A DNA stretch of 64,000 nt from Rhexocercosporidium sp. MPI-PUGE-AT-0058 (lineage: Eukaryota; Ascomycota; Leotiomycetes; Helotiales): contig JAGTJL010000015.1 in the NCBI GenBank assembly GCA_020746875.1, positions 744,001-808,000 on the forward strand. Reading direction: 5' to 3'. Shown piece by piece: positions 32,111 through 44,500 of the stretch. Both the position numbers and the translations under genes were made by a program. The notes under the pieces are model-generated. The model saw only the letters and a list, made by a program, of their open reading frames with translations. It did no database searches and was not told the DNA's origin. Position 1 is the stretch's first letter, and each line of letters opens with the position of its first letter.

Positions 32111-32425
32111 CTACCTACCTATATCCTCTTCTTCAACCCGTTCTCTTCTATCATTGACCAGCGCTCGTACAGCGAAAGCCATCGGAAAGGCACATGCGCC
32201 AATTATGATAAGCACTATGAGAATGGTATAAACGGTAGAGCGAACACAAGCAGGACATCTCCGCCTCTTCCTCTTCCTTGCAGCCTGCTCGTGCGGAAGA
32301 GAATTGATTGTAGGCGTAGGCGTAACTGGTGTGTAGTTAGGAGCTGACATGTCCCCGAGTTCAATGTCCTCGTAGTGGTGCCGCCCAGCAGCGAAGGCAG
32401 TCTTTGGTCGGGAAAAGTTAGACAT
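32111..32425 (-). CDS. Small tail-anchored-like membrane protein 2 of tandem trio
   Basis: Intronless, 104 residues from the ATG at 32425. The frame is open further upstream, but that part contains the TATA box, and only the internal start gives the family N-terminus MSNFSRPK. Shared motifs: YEDIELGDM and PTPTINSLPHEQAA. A very basic stretch (RKRKRRRCPACVR) is followed by the membrane helix at about 65-89 (TVYTILIVLIIIGACAFPMAF) and a charged 15-residue tail. The CPAC pair just before the helix could be palmitoylated or bind metal; that is speculation. The short tail after the helix fits a tail-anchored topology. Confidence 0.7.
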   Translation of the reverse strand: MSNFSRPKTAFAAGRHHYEDIELGDMSAPNYTPVTPTPTINSLPHEQAARKRKRRRCPACVRSTVYTILIVLIIIGACAFPMAFAVRALVNDRRERVEEEDIGR

Positions 32426-32500
32426 GTTATGGATGGCGTAGGTCACAAAGTTTGGCTTTTCGTGAAGCTCAAGAATTGGAATCGATGTGGTATATGTACA

Positions 32501-32510
32501 ATATATATAA
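32501..32510 (-). promoter_or_regulatory. TATA box of trio gene 2
   Basis: TTATATATAT on the minus strand about 76 bp upstream of the start at 32425. Confidence 0.5.
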
Positions 32511-33043
32511 CCCATTGTTCGGAGTAGAAATCCCTCTGTTCTGACATAGCTAACAGGTGGCGTTTTAGGAATGGCACTTTTTGATTTTGTGCTTTGTTTT
32601 GATCTTGCATAGCTTCCTCTTGTTAAGCTTCTTTCAACCTTTGCCTCTAATTTCTTTTTCTTGTGACCTTGTCACGGGTATGGATTGTCAACAGTATGCT
32701 AATTACCCCAGGAAGGAAGTGAGTAGCGACTTGCTCACTTTAACGTTGCAATCGAGAGCTATTTTGATCCTACATTTATTGGGTCAGTCCTGTGATACGA
32801 TAACTTCCGAATAAAATAAAGCACTTCATTCAAAGGTACCTGCATACGTACCATCGCTTCAATTTCCGCAGAGGGAAATGACGTGGAAATCGTCTTTCAT
32901 TCAAACCAGCCCTTCGACTCGCAGCACTCTCTAATTTCAAATGGGAAATAAACATCACTTGCCAAGTAAACATAGCGCGATTAATTTGTTTGATAGTTCC
33001 ATTAATTCACCTGATCTCATCAAACAACCCTCGAAAAACGAAA
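32511..33043. other. Intergenic region between trio genes 2 and 3
   Basis: AT-rich, with T-rich runs near 32580-32660. A 77-codon plus-strand frame here (32581-32814) has no motif support and is not called. Confidence 0.4.
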
Positions 33044-33436
33044 TCAACCTACCGCCTCATTCTCATCCCCATGCCTATTCGCCACAATCCCAACCATAAG
33101 CACCAAAACAAACAATACCACAAACCCCAGAGCAACGAAACGCATCTGACACATGAAGCGACACTTCCACAGATGTATATACCAAATATCCCTACTTCGA
33201 GTATAAATATACCTGCTTCTCCTACCAGCTTGCTGGTGAGGGAGAGGGTTAGTGCTGGGAGTAGGTGTGAGTGGCTCGTAGCGAGGAACTGAAACCGGGG
33301 GAGCTTCTCTTGTGTAGGGTGGAGCGTACACGTACAGAGGTGGCGGATCGAGGAAATCCCCTAACACTAGCTCGATGTCTTGGGAGCTGGTGCGCTGTAA
33401 GGTATGCGCCTGTTGTGGGCGGGTGAAATTGTGCAT
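33044..33436 (-). CDS. Small tail-anchored-like membrane protein 3 of tandem trio
   Basis: Intronless, 130 residues. MHNFTRPQ, SQDIELVLGDF and LTPTPSTNPLPHQQAGRR align with the other two members; a Pro/Tyr-rich insert (PPPLYVYAPPYTREAPPVSV) separates the second and third motifs. A basic region rich in Tyr and Trp leads to the membrane helix at about 98-119 (MRFVALGFVVLFVLVLMVGIVA) and an 11-residue acidic tail. The PPxY-like PPPLY could attract a WW-domain protein such as an Rsp5-type ubiquitin ligase, but this is inference. No family recognised. Confidence 0.7.
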   Translation of the reverse strand: MHNFTRPQQAHTLQRTSSQDIELVLGDFLDPPPLYVYAPPYTREAPPVSVPRYEPLTPTPSTNPLPHQQAGRRSRYIYTRSRDIWYIHLWKCRFMCQMRFVALGFVVLFVLVLMVGIVANRHGDENEAVG

Positions 33437-33860
33437 CGTATTCTGTCTGTGTGGATGCTAGAGAGGAATCTAAAGATTTTGTGAGAGGTTTGAGAGTATA
33501 CATAACTGGATATCATGAGCTGTTGTGGAAGAACAACACCATGTAACAGTAAGTGAATGTTGATAACAAAGCTATTGTGAAACTGGGAAGATTGACAATA
33601 CCACCGACCTATTAGATGTTTTAATCAACAGAACAAAGAAATTGAGGGACAGCGAGCTCTCAAAGACTTCTGTGACAATTCATTGACGCAACAGCGCCTG
33701 ATCATCGACAGCGTCTTTGTGCATCCACAACTTGACATTGACAGACCGCATGACTTGATAGCTGAGAGGGCTTCTTGAGACTGCATTCAATTCATGATAT
33801 CCTACAAACGCCAGAAAATAAGAATACCTAACCCAGAACGCCAATCCGTATTCAGGATGT
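33437..33860. other. Intergenic region, nothing recognised
   Basis: Between the third trio gene and the stop codon of POL1. It should carry the promoter of trio gene 3 and the 3' UTR of POL1. Confidence 0.4.
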
Positions 33861-36800
33861 TCAATTAACCATGAAGCCCAGTTTCCCAAACAAGCTATCC
33901 ATAGCAACCCATTGCCGTCCACACTTGTCTAAGTATTTCTCTACAACAACCCTCAGCGTCCCGAATCTTATCCTATTATGTTCCACAAGTGCCAAGACGC
34001 GTTCTGAGATATGTTAGACCAGGGAATTTGATGTAATGAATGGAAGCTTACCTTTCTCAGTACCCTTCGCTGTAGTCTTTGCCTTCTCAACATCGAACAG
34101 ACTGGAGAAGTACAACAACTGGTTATACATCATCTTCTCCGTATACTCGTAGTGCATCTTCCCCAAACAACCCTGTCCGAGTCCTTTAGGACCCAAGCAT
34201 CTGTGCCCATACACACTCATCTGTCTGGTCCTGTTTCCACAAGCTTGGTCGTCGCAGACTAGCCAGCCTTCGTAGTACCTGCTAGTCTGCTGTCGTATTT
34301 GATGTTCAAGCTGTGCCATCACAGAGATGTTTGACAAAGAATGTCCACATCGGCACGTGATGCCTGAAGCAGAGCAGATGTCTAGACTGCCAACAAGCCC
34401 GTCGAAGCCGAACTTTGCTTTGCAAGCTTTGCACTGAAGACTTAATCTGAAAGCATCCTTGAAGCGGACTTCATCATCGATTTGACTCTCGAGGGGAGAT
34501 ATCTCTGCTTCAGCACCACCACTGGAATAATTATTGTTGATGCTGTACTTGCGGACGTCGAGACCAAGGCAGTCAGCAAGTCGAACTGTATCAGTACCGG
34601 AGATGTTTGCACACAATCGCTCCACTGGCGGGAATATCTGCTTGTAGAGATACCATTCGACATCTGGGAAGAGCCCGGAATCCGTTTTGGCAACATCTTG
34701 AGGTGTGTATGAACGCTTCGCGGCAGTTTCAGAGGTTTTCTTACCATCCCCGGTGACGATGTAGGCAATAACGTCGTCCTTGCGGACATTCTTTCCCCTT
34801 GACAACTCACGTAAGGCCACTTGGACCTGTGGCATGCTATCTGCATTAGGATAATCCTTTGGTGCCTTTCCAAGCTTCGTATAGATGGTGTATTTGTGAG
34901 TTGGCACAACACCTTCGCGCATCTTAGTAGAGATTTCACGTAGGTAATCGTGAATCCTGGTGATAACGACTTCAGAGTCGTCACCGGATAGAATCTCGTC
35001 AAGAAGCTTCGTTGACACCTCCTTTGACAAGTTGCAGTACTCTCGGCGTTTCATATCAAGACCCTTGACCTCCATCTTATCGACGAACTTGCCGTCAACT
35101 TGAACCAAATTAATGGCAGCATACTTCTTTTTCGCCTGAAGCAGGATACGCCTGAACACGTTGTCGATGTCGATTTCAAGAAGTCTGTACCGCTCGTTGA
35201 CGGCTTTCTTAAACTCGTTTCCGACTTTGAAAGCATCCTCGACGTTGTCGACGTTGGCATTGATCATAACGGAATCCGTGTCACCATAGATGACCTGGAG
35301 AGAGTTGGATTCTGCTAGATCCTTGGTGCTGCGCAGAATCTCACGACCTTTGTAGGTTGTGAGTACTGCAAGAGGCCTGGCATAGAATCTCGACTTTGTG
35401 TAGCCCAAACAACCGTACATAGAGTTAGCTGTCAGCTTGAGCGCCAACTGCTTGATGTCCCAAGTTGCCAACTGCTCAGTAGTGGCGTTTTTATCTTTCA
35501 TCAATCCCTTGACTTGTCGTCTACGGCTGACTAGAGTGGCGATGAGTTTGGGCAAGATACCTAGGTCCTGGTCGACGGGTACCTCTGGAACTTGGTCGTC
35601 GTCATCAGACTGTTGATTGTCAGTACCGTGACTATGGAGTGGCTGTTAAGAATCTTACCAAGTTCAATCGATCCACGGTAGTGAAACAGATGTTGAATTC
35701 CTGGATGATACTTGGGTACAAGGAGTTGAAGTCCATGACCAAGACAAACTTGTCGTAGAGGCCTTTCTCTGGCTCGAAAACAAGACCACCCTTGTACTTG
35801 TCCTTCTTCTTGACATCTCCACTTTCCTCCTCGGCATTCTCTTCCTCGACTTGCTGCTTTCCTTTGAAAACAGCTTTGTCGGGGCAGATGTACTTATTCC
35901 GGTGAAACTCATGAAGCAGAATGTACTCATTGCGCTCGGCACGGGTACCAGTCAAAGTTCTTGCCCATGAGTTACCAGCGAGATTGGTAAGAACCTTGGT
36001 GAGAGGCAGCAATTGAACCTTAAGAGCCAAGGCAGCAATGAAGAATGTATCAGCCTCGCAATGGCTAACATAGTCCATCAAGCCGTCTTTTGTCGAGGCC
36101 CAAGTCTTCAATGCCTGCTCGTTATCAACATCGCGACGGTTAGTTCCGGGGAGATATATGCTGCACATCTCAGTCAAGCTCCAAGAGGTACATTTTGACA
36201 TTGCGGATTTTCCAGCATCGTTGGCCAAATCGCAGAGAAGGCGTCCCGAGATCAATGTGCGCTCGGCGAAGAAGTTCCCCCCCATCTTTCCCATAGAACT
36301 TGGCCAATTGGTCCGTCTCATACGACCAATTCTTGCCCATTGAGGTGTCTTTTTGGCTTGCAGTCGACTTAGCAAAATACTAAAATCAACACCCTCAAGC
36401 TGGTGTCCTATCAGAACATCTGGGTCGACCACTTGAAGTTGTGCAAGGAAGAAGCTCAGAATTTCTTGCTCCTGCTTCACAAGTTTAACCATGCCCTTGG
36501 CCCGTTTTTGAACCTCAGCCTCAAATCCGATTGGGAAACTGTTCAGAGCAGGCCGCATTACTGTAAATGATCGACATGGTAGATTTTCGGGAGGCGTCGT
36601 ATCAGTGAGGGAAACATTCTGGTAAATCCGAGCGCTGATTGCGAGAATTTCTTGCTTGTTCTCCTTCACGTTCAGAGTTGTTCTCAGGGCGATACTCATT
36701 AGGGTCAGAGGAGGCGCCTCGAGATTATCGTTGTCGCTCATAGCCGTGATCAAATTTGGCTTAGAGACCTGAACCTCCAGCTTGCAGAAAGAGGAATTGT

Positions 36801-38460
36801 TAAGAACTCCGAATTCTGCATCTTCGATTCTGAGCCAACATGGGCCCATGATGTTCTTCCAGAGCACAAACTGCTCAAAGAGTGGTGTATTTGTTCCAAA
36901 AACGTGAGAAAACGTCGTGCCGGTTTGATGTTCTGGCTGGAGTTGAGGTTCTAACATGGTTAGCGAGAGTTTCCTTCGGTCCTCGCAATTACTTACTCGA
37001 ATACGGGTAAAGAAGTTTGAGATATTCTCCCTCTCTTGGTATATCCGGTAGCTCGAAAGCATACTTTCTTGTGCAAGGCTTTATCTTGTGCATCCCAACT
37101 CTCAATTTGCCCATCAACTCATCCACTTCCTCGTAGACATCCTTCATATCCACTTCCTCAGAAGTATCTCTGCCGTGCTTCTGGCGATACTGGCGAGGAA
37201 GAAAGAACAGCTTTCGCAGGATGTTGTCGACTTTCAAGAAGCAACTGACATAAGAGCCTGTCTTTTTGTTTTGCACCTTTCCGAAAAGACACAGACTGCC
37301 ATTAACTTCGGTGTAGTCAGTCCAGAACATGCGGAGACTGCCATCTTCCTCAATGGCATCCGTGTAGTCTAATTTTCCAAATGAGCCCGTCTCGGCTGTC
37401 TGACTGCTGTTCACAACGTTCAGTCTGTCTGTAACATTATTCCAAGCTGAAGCATCAACATCTTGGGGAGGGGCTCGTGTGGGCGATGAGCTCGCGGGAG
37501 AAGGATATGGTTCGGCCTTCTTGATCTTTGGCGGTGGCCTTGTGCCGGAGATGTTGATACGTGCAGTTGCAATTCCATCAGCTTGGGCCACGTCCATCAT
37601 GTCCTCCTCCTCATCGTCCTCCGCTTTCACAACAACGTTCGATTTCCTCTCCAAAGCCTTTGCAACAGGAGAGGAGGGTAGTGGTTCATCCATAGCTATA
37701 TCATCGTCCATGCCGCCCATGAACCCATCGTCGCCAAAGTCCTGATCCCCAGGTGGCGTGGTTGGCTCCTTTTCGTCGACCTTTGCCTTCTTTGCAGTGT
37801 GTCGTGGTAACTCGCTGACGCCTGGTGACAATGCTCGAGCTCTCCGTTTATCTTGTACGCGTCGTGACCGCGAGGATTGAGCGCTGGGGCGAGGCACGTT
37901 TGTATCGACTTCGCCGAGGAGATCAGCCAGGAAGTCGTCGTCTGCTTTCGTCTTGACAGGCTGTAGAAAGTCAGTAGGAACACTCTACAGCTATTTTCTT
38001 ACATACCTTTGCCTTTGGTTGAGCTGCTACGGGGCCTTTGGTAAAGTAATTACTAATTCCCTGGTCTATTTTCTCCTTTTTGGCCTTGTCCTCTTCGCGC
38101 TTGCGCTTTGCTGTTAAAAGTCAGATTGAATGACATAGCAATTGCGGAATGGCATTCGTTCTTACCAGCTTTTCCGGATTTGCCCTTTACTGGCAGGTCC
38201 TCATCACTCCCAGAACCATAATTGGGCTGCTGGTCCCACTCCTCTCGTCCATCATCCGCGTATCCTTCGCCATTGTCGTCGATAACGAAGTCGTCCTGGT
38301 TCAGACGATCACGTACAACCTTCTTGTATCCATCCTCATCAACTTCCTCGTATAAATCTTCTTCTTGTTGGACTTGATAGGAGTCGAGACGCTTCTTGCC
38401 GGATGCTCGAAGTTCACGCAACTCGGCAAACTTGCTGCGTGCATTTGTTGCTTTCGACAT
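33861..38460 (-). CDS. POL1: DNA polymerase alpha catalytic subunit
   Basis: Replicative B-family polymerase that extends primase RNA primers. Exons 38460-38166, 38110-38007, 37960-36997, 36950-35659, 35609-34052, 34003-33861; 1451 residues, all junctions in phase. The N-terminus (KFAELRELRASGKKRLDSYQ) is the Pol alpha N-terminal motif. Polymerase motifs: A DFNSLYPSI (about residue 861), B KLTANSMYGCLGY (about 943), C YGDTDS (about 993). The C-terminal Cys clusters (CKACKAKFGFDG, CGNRTRQMSVYGHRC with CLGKMHYEY) bind zinc and the B subunit. The last exon (ERVLALVEHNRIRF to GKLGFMVN) is easy to miss, because the frame otherwise runs on to a false stop at 34014. Confidence 0.95.
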
Positions 38461-38826
38461 TGTGAAGATGCGAAACCGATGTTTGTTACAGCATTCTTTG
38501 GAGTAAGTCTACGGGTGAAATGTCCAGGTAGAAAGGAAGTGAGAAGTTGAATGGTGTTCTGCTGTGTTGTGTTTTGAGGTTTGGTGGTTGGGTGGTCAAG
38601 AAGGGCTCAAGTCTGAAATCAACTGTACGCGAAATTGAACCACGCGCCAGGATCGCGTCCTCTCTACGCGCATCCCTGCAAAGGCGGATGCGATGGATGT
38701 ATGGATGCCTCACAGTGTTCAGGCGTAACAAATATTTTCCGACCCCCGATCAACAATCTAAAAAAGGTTGGGACGCTCAAGGAAGGCAATACATTGCACT
38801 CATTGCGACAGATCTCATCATAAACA
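38461..38826. promoter_or_regulatory. Bidirectional POL1/PPR promoter with CGCG cluster
   Basis: 366 bp between divergent start codons. Four CGCG-core words lie within 45 bp: ACGCGAAA at 38627-38634, ACGCGCC at 38642-38648, ATCGCGTC at 38652-38659, and ACGCGC at 38666-38671. These resemble the MluI cell-cycle box (ACGCGT/ACGCGAAA) bound by MBF (Mbp1-Swi6), which drives DNA-replication genes at G1/S in yeasts. The role here is inferred from the motif and the POL1 neighbour. Confidence 0.6.
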
Positions 38827-41143
38827 ATGTTGACTTGCCACGGGTGCATGAGGCACTGTCTGCAGACGATCATCGGAGACTCTGCCTTACTCTCTGCTGC
38901 ATCCCGACCAGCATTCGCCGTCAGTCTCAATAATCGTCCCCTGCGACGAAGCTATACAGGTACTTCCTACGAAAGAAGCCGTGCTGGACAAGAAGCAAGT
39001 CGAAGCAGACCTGGGGATGATCGTCCATACGAAAGAACGCAGGCCGGGAATGATTCGAGGCGAGATAAACACGGGGACACTTTTTCATACAGGAGCAGTC
39101 GAGATGGAAAGGAAGAAAGTCGCAAAATTAGGTCGGATTCATCACCCAGAACTCAACAACCTTGGGGCCCGGGGAATAATGTCGATGTCTCCCCAAGGAC
39201 GATAGAGAGGAAGAAATGGCTGGATTCGAGAGGTATTCGGCCTACCTCTAAGAAACAAGTCCAGTTGGCACGCACCGAGAGCAATATCAGACACCACCTC
39301 AGCCACTTGAGCGATCCTTTGAAGCTTGCCGACTTTGTGAGGCAGACGTTGAGAAGAGATGAATTTGACTTCGCTGAAGAACTTGTGCGAACAGCCAGCA
39401 AGAATACTAAGTGTGTTGTCAGTTGGAATCACCTGGTCGAGTGGCAATTGAGTAAAGGGAAAATGAATGCTGCCATAGCAACATATAACGAGGTAATTGC
39501 CTTGCAGAGCTCCATCTAGATTCTGCATGCTAATATCCTGCCACTAGATGAAAAAGCGTGCTCAAGTACCAGATGCATACACATACACCATACTCTTCAG
39601 GGGCTGTGCCGAACACAGGGACTCTGGCAATGCACTTCCCAAAGTACTGGACATCTACAACTCAATGCGTGCAGAAAAGTCACCTGTCAAGCCGAACACG
39701 ATCCATCTGAATTGCGTCTTGAAGATGTGTTCCAGAGCAGGCAATATAGATGCGATGTTTGCAATTGCAGGACACTTTGGTCAACATGGTCTCACAGCAG
39801 CAAATAACTTGACCTTCACAATCATGCTGAATGCACTCCGTACAAGTTCCATCAGCGCCTCGCGAGGAGCTCTTACGCCCATGGAGAGGAGGGCTTGGTA
39901 CCGTGACACCATTGCAAGATCCAGAGACGTCTGGAAGGACGTTATCGACCGATGGCGAAAGGGAGATATCTGGATCGATGAGGAGCTGGTTTCTACGATG
40001 GGCCGCCTATTACTTATTGGCCAAGAAGATGATAAGGACGATGTTTTCTCCTTGATCGAGCAGACCATGAATATCCCTCGCCAGATTCCAAAGCTGGGCA
40101 CCCCAGAACGTGCTCGTATCGAGCCAGCAAGTCAAGTGGATGTGCGCGATCCTATCAAGACTTCTAAAACGCGGAATGTGGAAGGGGAGACAATTGAGAA
40201 CGTCTCGAACTCCAAGGACAAGGAAGCAGCTGTTGCCTCTAATACAAGTTTCGAAGCTGTGAAAGCCCCGGTCACCAAAGAAGACGGCATCGCCATGTAC
40301 GCCAAACCAGGACAAAATTCCCTCTCTCTCATCCTGCAAGCAGCACTAGATTTAAATCTCAAAGCACCCGCCACTGCATACTGGAACATCTTCACCAAGA
40401 GTTATCTCGTCCAGCCCGATGCCGAGAACTTCCACGCGTATATGCGTATCTTACGCATGGCAAGAGCCAGCACCGAGATGATCGAGGTGCTCTCACAGAT
40501 GTCAACGCGAGACATGGAAGTTAAGACCTTCCGTCTCGCAATGGCGACCTGCGCCCGCGACAAGCGTAATCCCAATTCCTTCTCCAACGCGAACAAAGTC
40601 CTCGACACCATGACTCGTGCCCTTCGCGAGCCAGACGTCCAATCCTTAGAGCAGTACCTCGAAGTAGCCATCGAATCGCCCTCAAAAGAGAAGATCCAGA
40701 ACGCTCAAGGCGAGCAAATCCTCCGCGCGCTCAACAGACTCAATCCATCATTCATCAATCTCAAAGCTGCAATGCAATTCACCCCCTCCGGCCCAGACAC
40801 GGGAACCCCGAAGGTCCTGTTCGATAGGATAAAGTCAATCGAGGGCGTCATACGACTTGCCAGCGGCATGGTGCGCGCATTTGATCTTCTGATGAATAAG
40901 GCTCTTGTGCCGAGAGAGAAGTATGGAGATCTCACCAAGGAGCGGAGCAAAATGTCTGCCTTTATTACTCGCTACCAGCATGCCAAGACTAGCCAGACGA
41001 GCTCCCCAAGTGGGAACAAGCAAGGCCATATGATGATGGGCATTCGTTCAGAAAATAACGTACCATCAAATAGATTTCGCCAATCCCCTGAAAGTGGCAC
41101 GGAAAGGAGCCAAACAAACTCCTGGATGGCAGCAGGGATTTAG
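38827..41143 (+). CDS. PPR-repeat protein, probably mitochondrial
   Basis: Exons 38827-39492 and 39548-41143; 753 residues, joined in phase at TYNE|MKK. The N-terminus is Arg/Ser-rich and lacks acidic residues for about the first 45 positions (ending NNRPLRRSYTG), like a mitochondrial presequence. A charged Ser/Arg/Asp linker follows. Helix-pair repeats of pentatricopeptide type are visible: WNHLVEWQLSKGKMNAAIAT, PDAYTYTILFRGCAEHRD, KPNTIHLNCVLKMCSRAGNI, TFTIMLNALR. More degenerate repeats are in the C-terminal half (NFHAYMRILRMARASTEMIE). Such proteins bind organellar RNA and act in mitochondrial mRNA stability or translation. I cannot assign a specific orthologue. Confidence 0.8.
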
Positions 41144-41532
41144 GACACGTTCAATTGTCTTGGTCGTAGAGCCTTGGCTGTGAGACAAAACATTACATCG
41201 AAACATGTATAATAGACTTCCAGAACGGTTCTGTCTGTACTGTAAAACAATTGTATCATTCTCCCCCATCACGTTGACGGGCAGACCACTCTAGGTGAGA
41301 TGATTTGACTGTGTATGTCTCTAATGCTACTGACTCATTCCTTTCGATAATAACATTAACGGTTGCTAACCTGATGCTTCCTCTCGTGATAATACGGTCA
41401 CCATCGTGCTCGTCAATAACAATACCTTGTGATTGAAATCGCTGTGGTGTCCATTCCTCTTATCGTCCCAATCGATCAATTCCTAATAGCAAGCAGTACG
41501 CATCAATGAGCATCACCTAGAGTTCAGCTCCA
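41144..41532. other. Convergent 3' intergenic region
   Basis: About 390 bp between the stop of the PPR gene and that of the large unrecognised gene; nothing further seen. Confidence 0.4.
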
Positions 41533-44500
41533 TCATCCATACATTTCTGCCTCGTCAAATGATGATTCTTCATTCTCACTTTCTCCATGTTTCCCCGTTC
41601 TTCTCAAAACCTCTCCGAACTGGAAGCTCGCCTCCGTATCAATGTCACTAATTCGGGATTGAGGTCGATCAAAAGTAGAAGAAGGCATTCCCACTCGGAT
41701 GACAGGTGATGGGGCAGAGCGAGAACCAGTTGATAGTGTTGCAGATATTCTTCGTACTGTACCGGAACCCGCGCTGGTTCTGGACGACTGCACTCTATAG
41801 CGACTAGTCTGGTGGCTAAAAGATGGCGAAACACTAGACATTTGAAGAGGTCCCCTACTATGCTCCGGCATCAAACCGTAGTCTTGGAAGATGTTCACAA
41901 GAGCTCCAACCTTGGACTTGCCCTTCTTGGTCGGTGGACTTGGTCCAGCAAGTTTGCCTACAGGTCGAAGACTTAGATCCTGGAGAGGAATCTCGTTCTC
42001 TTGAGGGTCGGCCCGCTCGATAACCTTTGCAGCGCTACAGCAAATGATACCCTTGGGCGTGAAGTCCAAGACTGGATGATTCATGCTGTTTGAATTGGCT
42101 TCTCCCAGAACACACCTTAGCGCTTGGACAGTATGGCTACCATCGTTTTGGACTGGGTCATCACAAGTGTCCTCAATTGCTTCTTGGACCTCATCGGGAG
42201 TTGGCCCAGCGTTCACGTCATACAAAGAGTAGTCGCTCTCGATGTTCATGTCAATGCGACGAGAAGCATCATATAGAACCTCAAAAGCAGTTCCAGGCAC
42301 GGCAGCTGAGCTTCTCTCAAACTCTTCACTTCCTTCCATCATATGCTCTTTGACGTCAGTGAAGTGGTACCCCGAAGAATGGTCAATGGCAGACTCTGGA
42401 GTTTCCGGTATTTGCCTCTGTATGTTCACGGTTTCGGCCCGTGTGATAAGATCGAACTGATCACGGTGAATGCTAGCAGGGTGGAGATGTGTAGTAGCTG
42501 AAATAGCTGGGGTATCAAAATCGTGATAGAAAGTTGGCGTGTGGTAGTTTATGGATCCTGCGAAGGCCTGAGCACCCTGAGAGCAAGTGCTCTCCATTTC
42601 GTCTGTTAAGCTGTCAGAACTGGCAAGAGAACTGTAAGCAGGCGTGTAAAAGTCTTCGATAATGCCTGAACTGCTGGGCTTCTCGTTACTCGAGGTCTCC
42701 GAGTTGCAATTCTGGCTCTCGTCTTCATCATCATCAATCTGCTTGGCGGGTGATGAACCATTTTTTTGCATAGTCAGCCACGCTTCTGGCTCCTCAAAGG
42801 GTGCCATGGAAATTTGATCATATCTCCAGGAAACCTCGCTAGCACCGCCATCCACGGACTCATCTTTGGGAGGAAATGCCGCCCTCATCTCTCTAGCAAG
42901 CTGTACCCATGTCTTGGTGGTCTGCACCTCACCTTCAAACTTTAATGCAGAGATAACGTCTACTTCAGAAGTCGCTGCACGTAGAGCTCTAATGGCAGAA
43001 GAGTCCCCAGAAACCGATGCCTGTTCGGAGAATTGGCCACCTGAATGGTCTTCCAAGAAAAAGTCATCATCAAATACCGAGTTTGTGCCAGATGCAGCTC
43101 CTTCGCTTGTGGCACGAGTTAAAAGTCTCAGGGACGGGCTTGGTCTCTTTCTCGGCCCAATTTGGACCAGGTGAGGCTCGTTCTTCGCTGCCACATGTGT
43201 AAATTGCTCCCATCCACTATTGCAAAAGCTAGACCTTCCTCCTGACTTATATGAGCTTTCAGTCATAGCAGAAGTTCCATCCGCTGATTCAGTCGCAGTA
43301 ATATTGAACAGTTGGGGAATCCAACCTAGCTGAAGACCTTTCTTCTTCAAATCTGCTGGATTTGGGAGTGGAGAGTCAATCGACTGTGCGTCTATTGTGC
43401 AGCTTCTAGCGTCGTAGACGAAGAAATTGGCAAGGTCTGCCAACTTGTAGTTGTACAGACCTAGCAAAGCATCTTCCATTGAGAAGAAATTTTCTGTGTG
43501 CTGAAGCAAATTGATCGTTCCTGGGTACCGAACTTGAAATGCAGAGGACGAAACCTGTCGACTCTTCGCAGCTCTTGGCAGTAGCATTTGAGGACCATCA
43601 CTTGCTGGCACACTTGCCTCTGGCTTTTTTCCTTGTTGGAATAGGAAGGATGGCGCTGGATTTAAGTTGCCATACGATCGTCGCAAAAAGCTTTCGTACT
43701 CAGGGCAAAAGTCGGTCTCTTTCTCGAGGTCTAATGCGACGTCTTTTTTTGCAGCACTTCGATTACCAAAGAATGGCTCGAGAGGAGATCTGAGTACTGT
43801 TGAATCCTGCAGTATCTCGTCGACAGAAGGTAGGAAGAGGTCTTCATCTGAGAGGCGTAACAGATGTTCTGTCTCGGAAAGGCTACTTCTAGGCATTGTG
43901 CTATGGTCGTCGAAATCGGGCAACGATGCCTCATCAATCGGAGTCAAAAGTAGTGCAAGGTCCTCGGAAGATACAATTTCCCGACTAGAACCATTTTCTC
44001 CCTGCACTAGTCAGTAAATATGTTCGTTTCCTGACGCAAATTTCTCAAAGAGAAATCATACCTGAAGCAGCAGGTGACTTCCCACAATAACCGAATCCCA
44101 TGTTTCATTCTCATCAACCTCGAACCCGCCACAACATCTCAGGTTGACTGACAATTCATTTCCATGTTGGTCCGTCTCATTGACTGAATTGTAAGTTGCG
44201 GTTTCGTCTAAAGAAGAATGATAATTTCGGGTCATCCTTGCCACAGTGGAAACTATGCTTTGTGCGATTTGCTCCTGATTAGATTTCCATTCTAAGTTCG
44301 TTGTCAACCTAAGATCCGCATATCTTTTAGATCTCTGTTCTTGCCGTTGACAGAAGTCGGGATCGAGATCTATTAAAGTTGAAGAACGGCTGATCTCCCG
44401 AAAGGTCACTGCTGGCCTGGAGTCGTGCACTTGTCGTCTTGCAAGCTCTTTGTCCATGTAAGGATCGGGAGTGGTTTCTCTCACATAGTATTCGTGATTC

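Noticed and set aside
33680..33922. 80-codon minus-strand frame as an extra small gene
   Set aside because: It is an out-of-frame reading of the last POL1 exon, whose true frame gives the conserved Pol alpha C-terminus.
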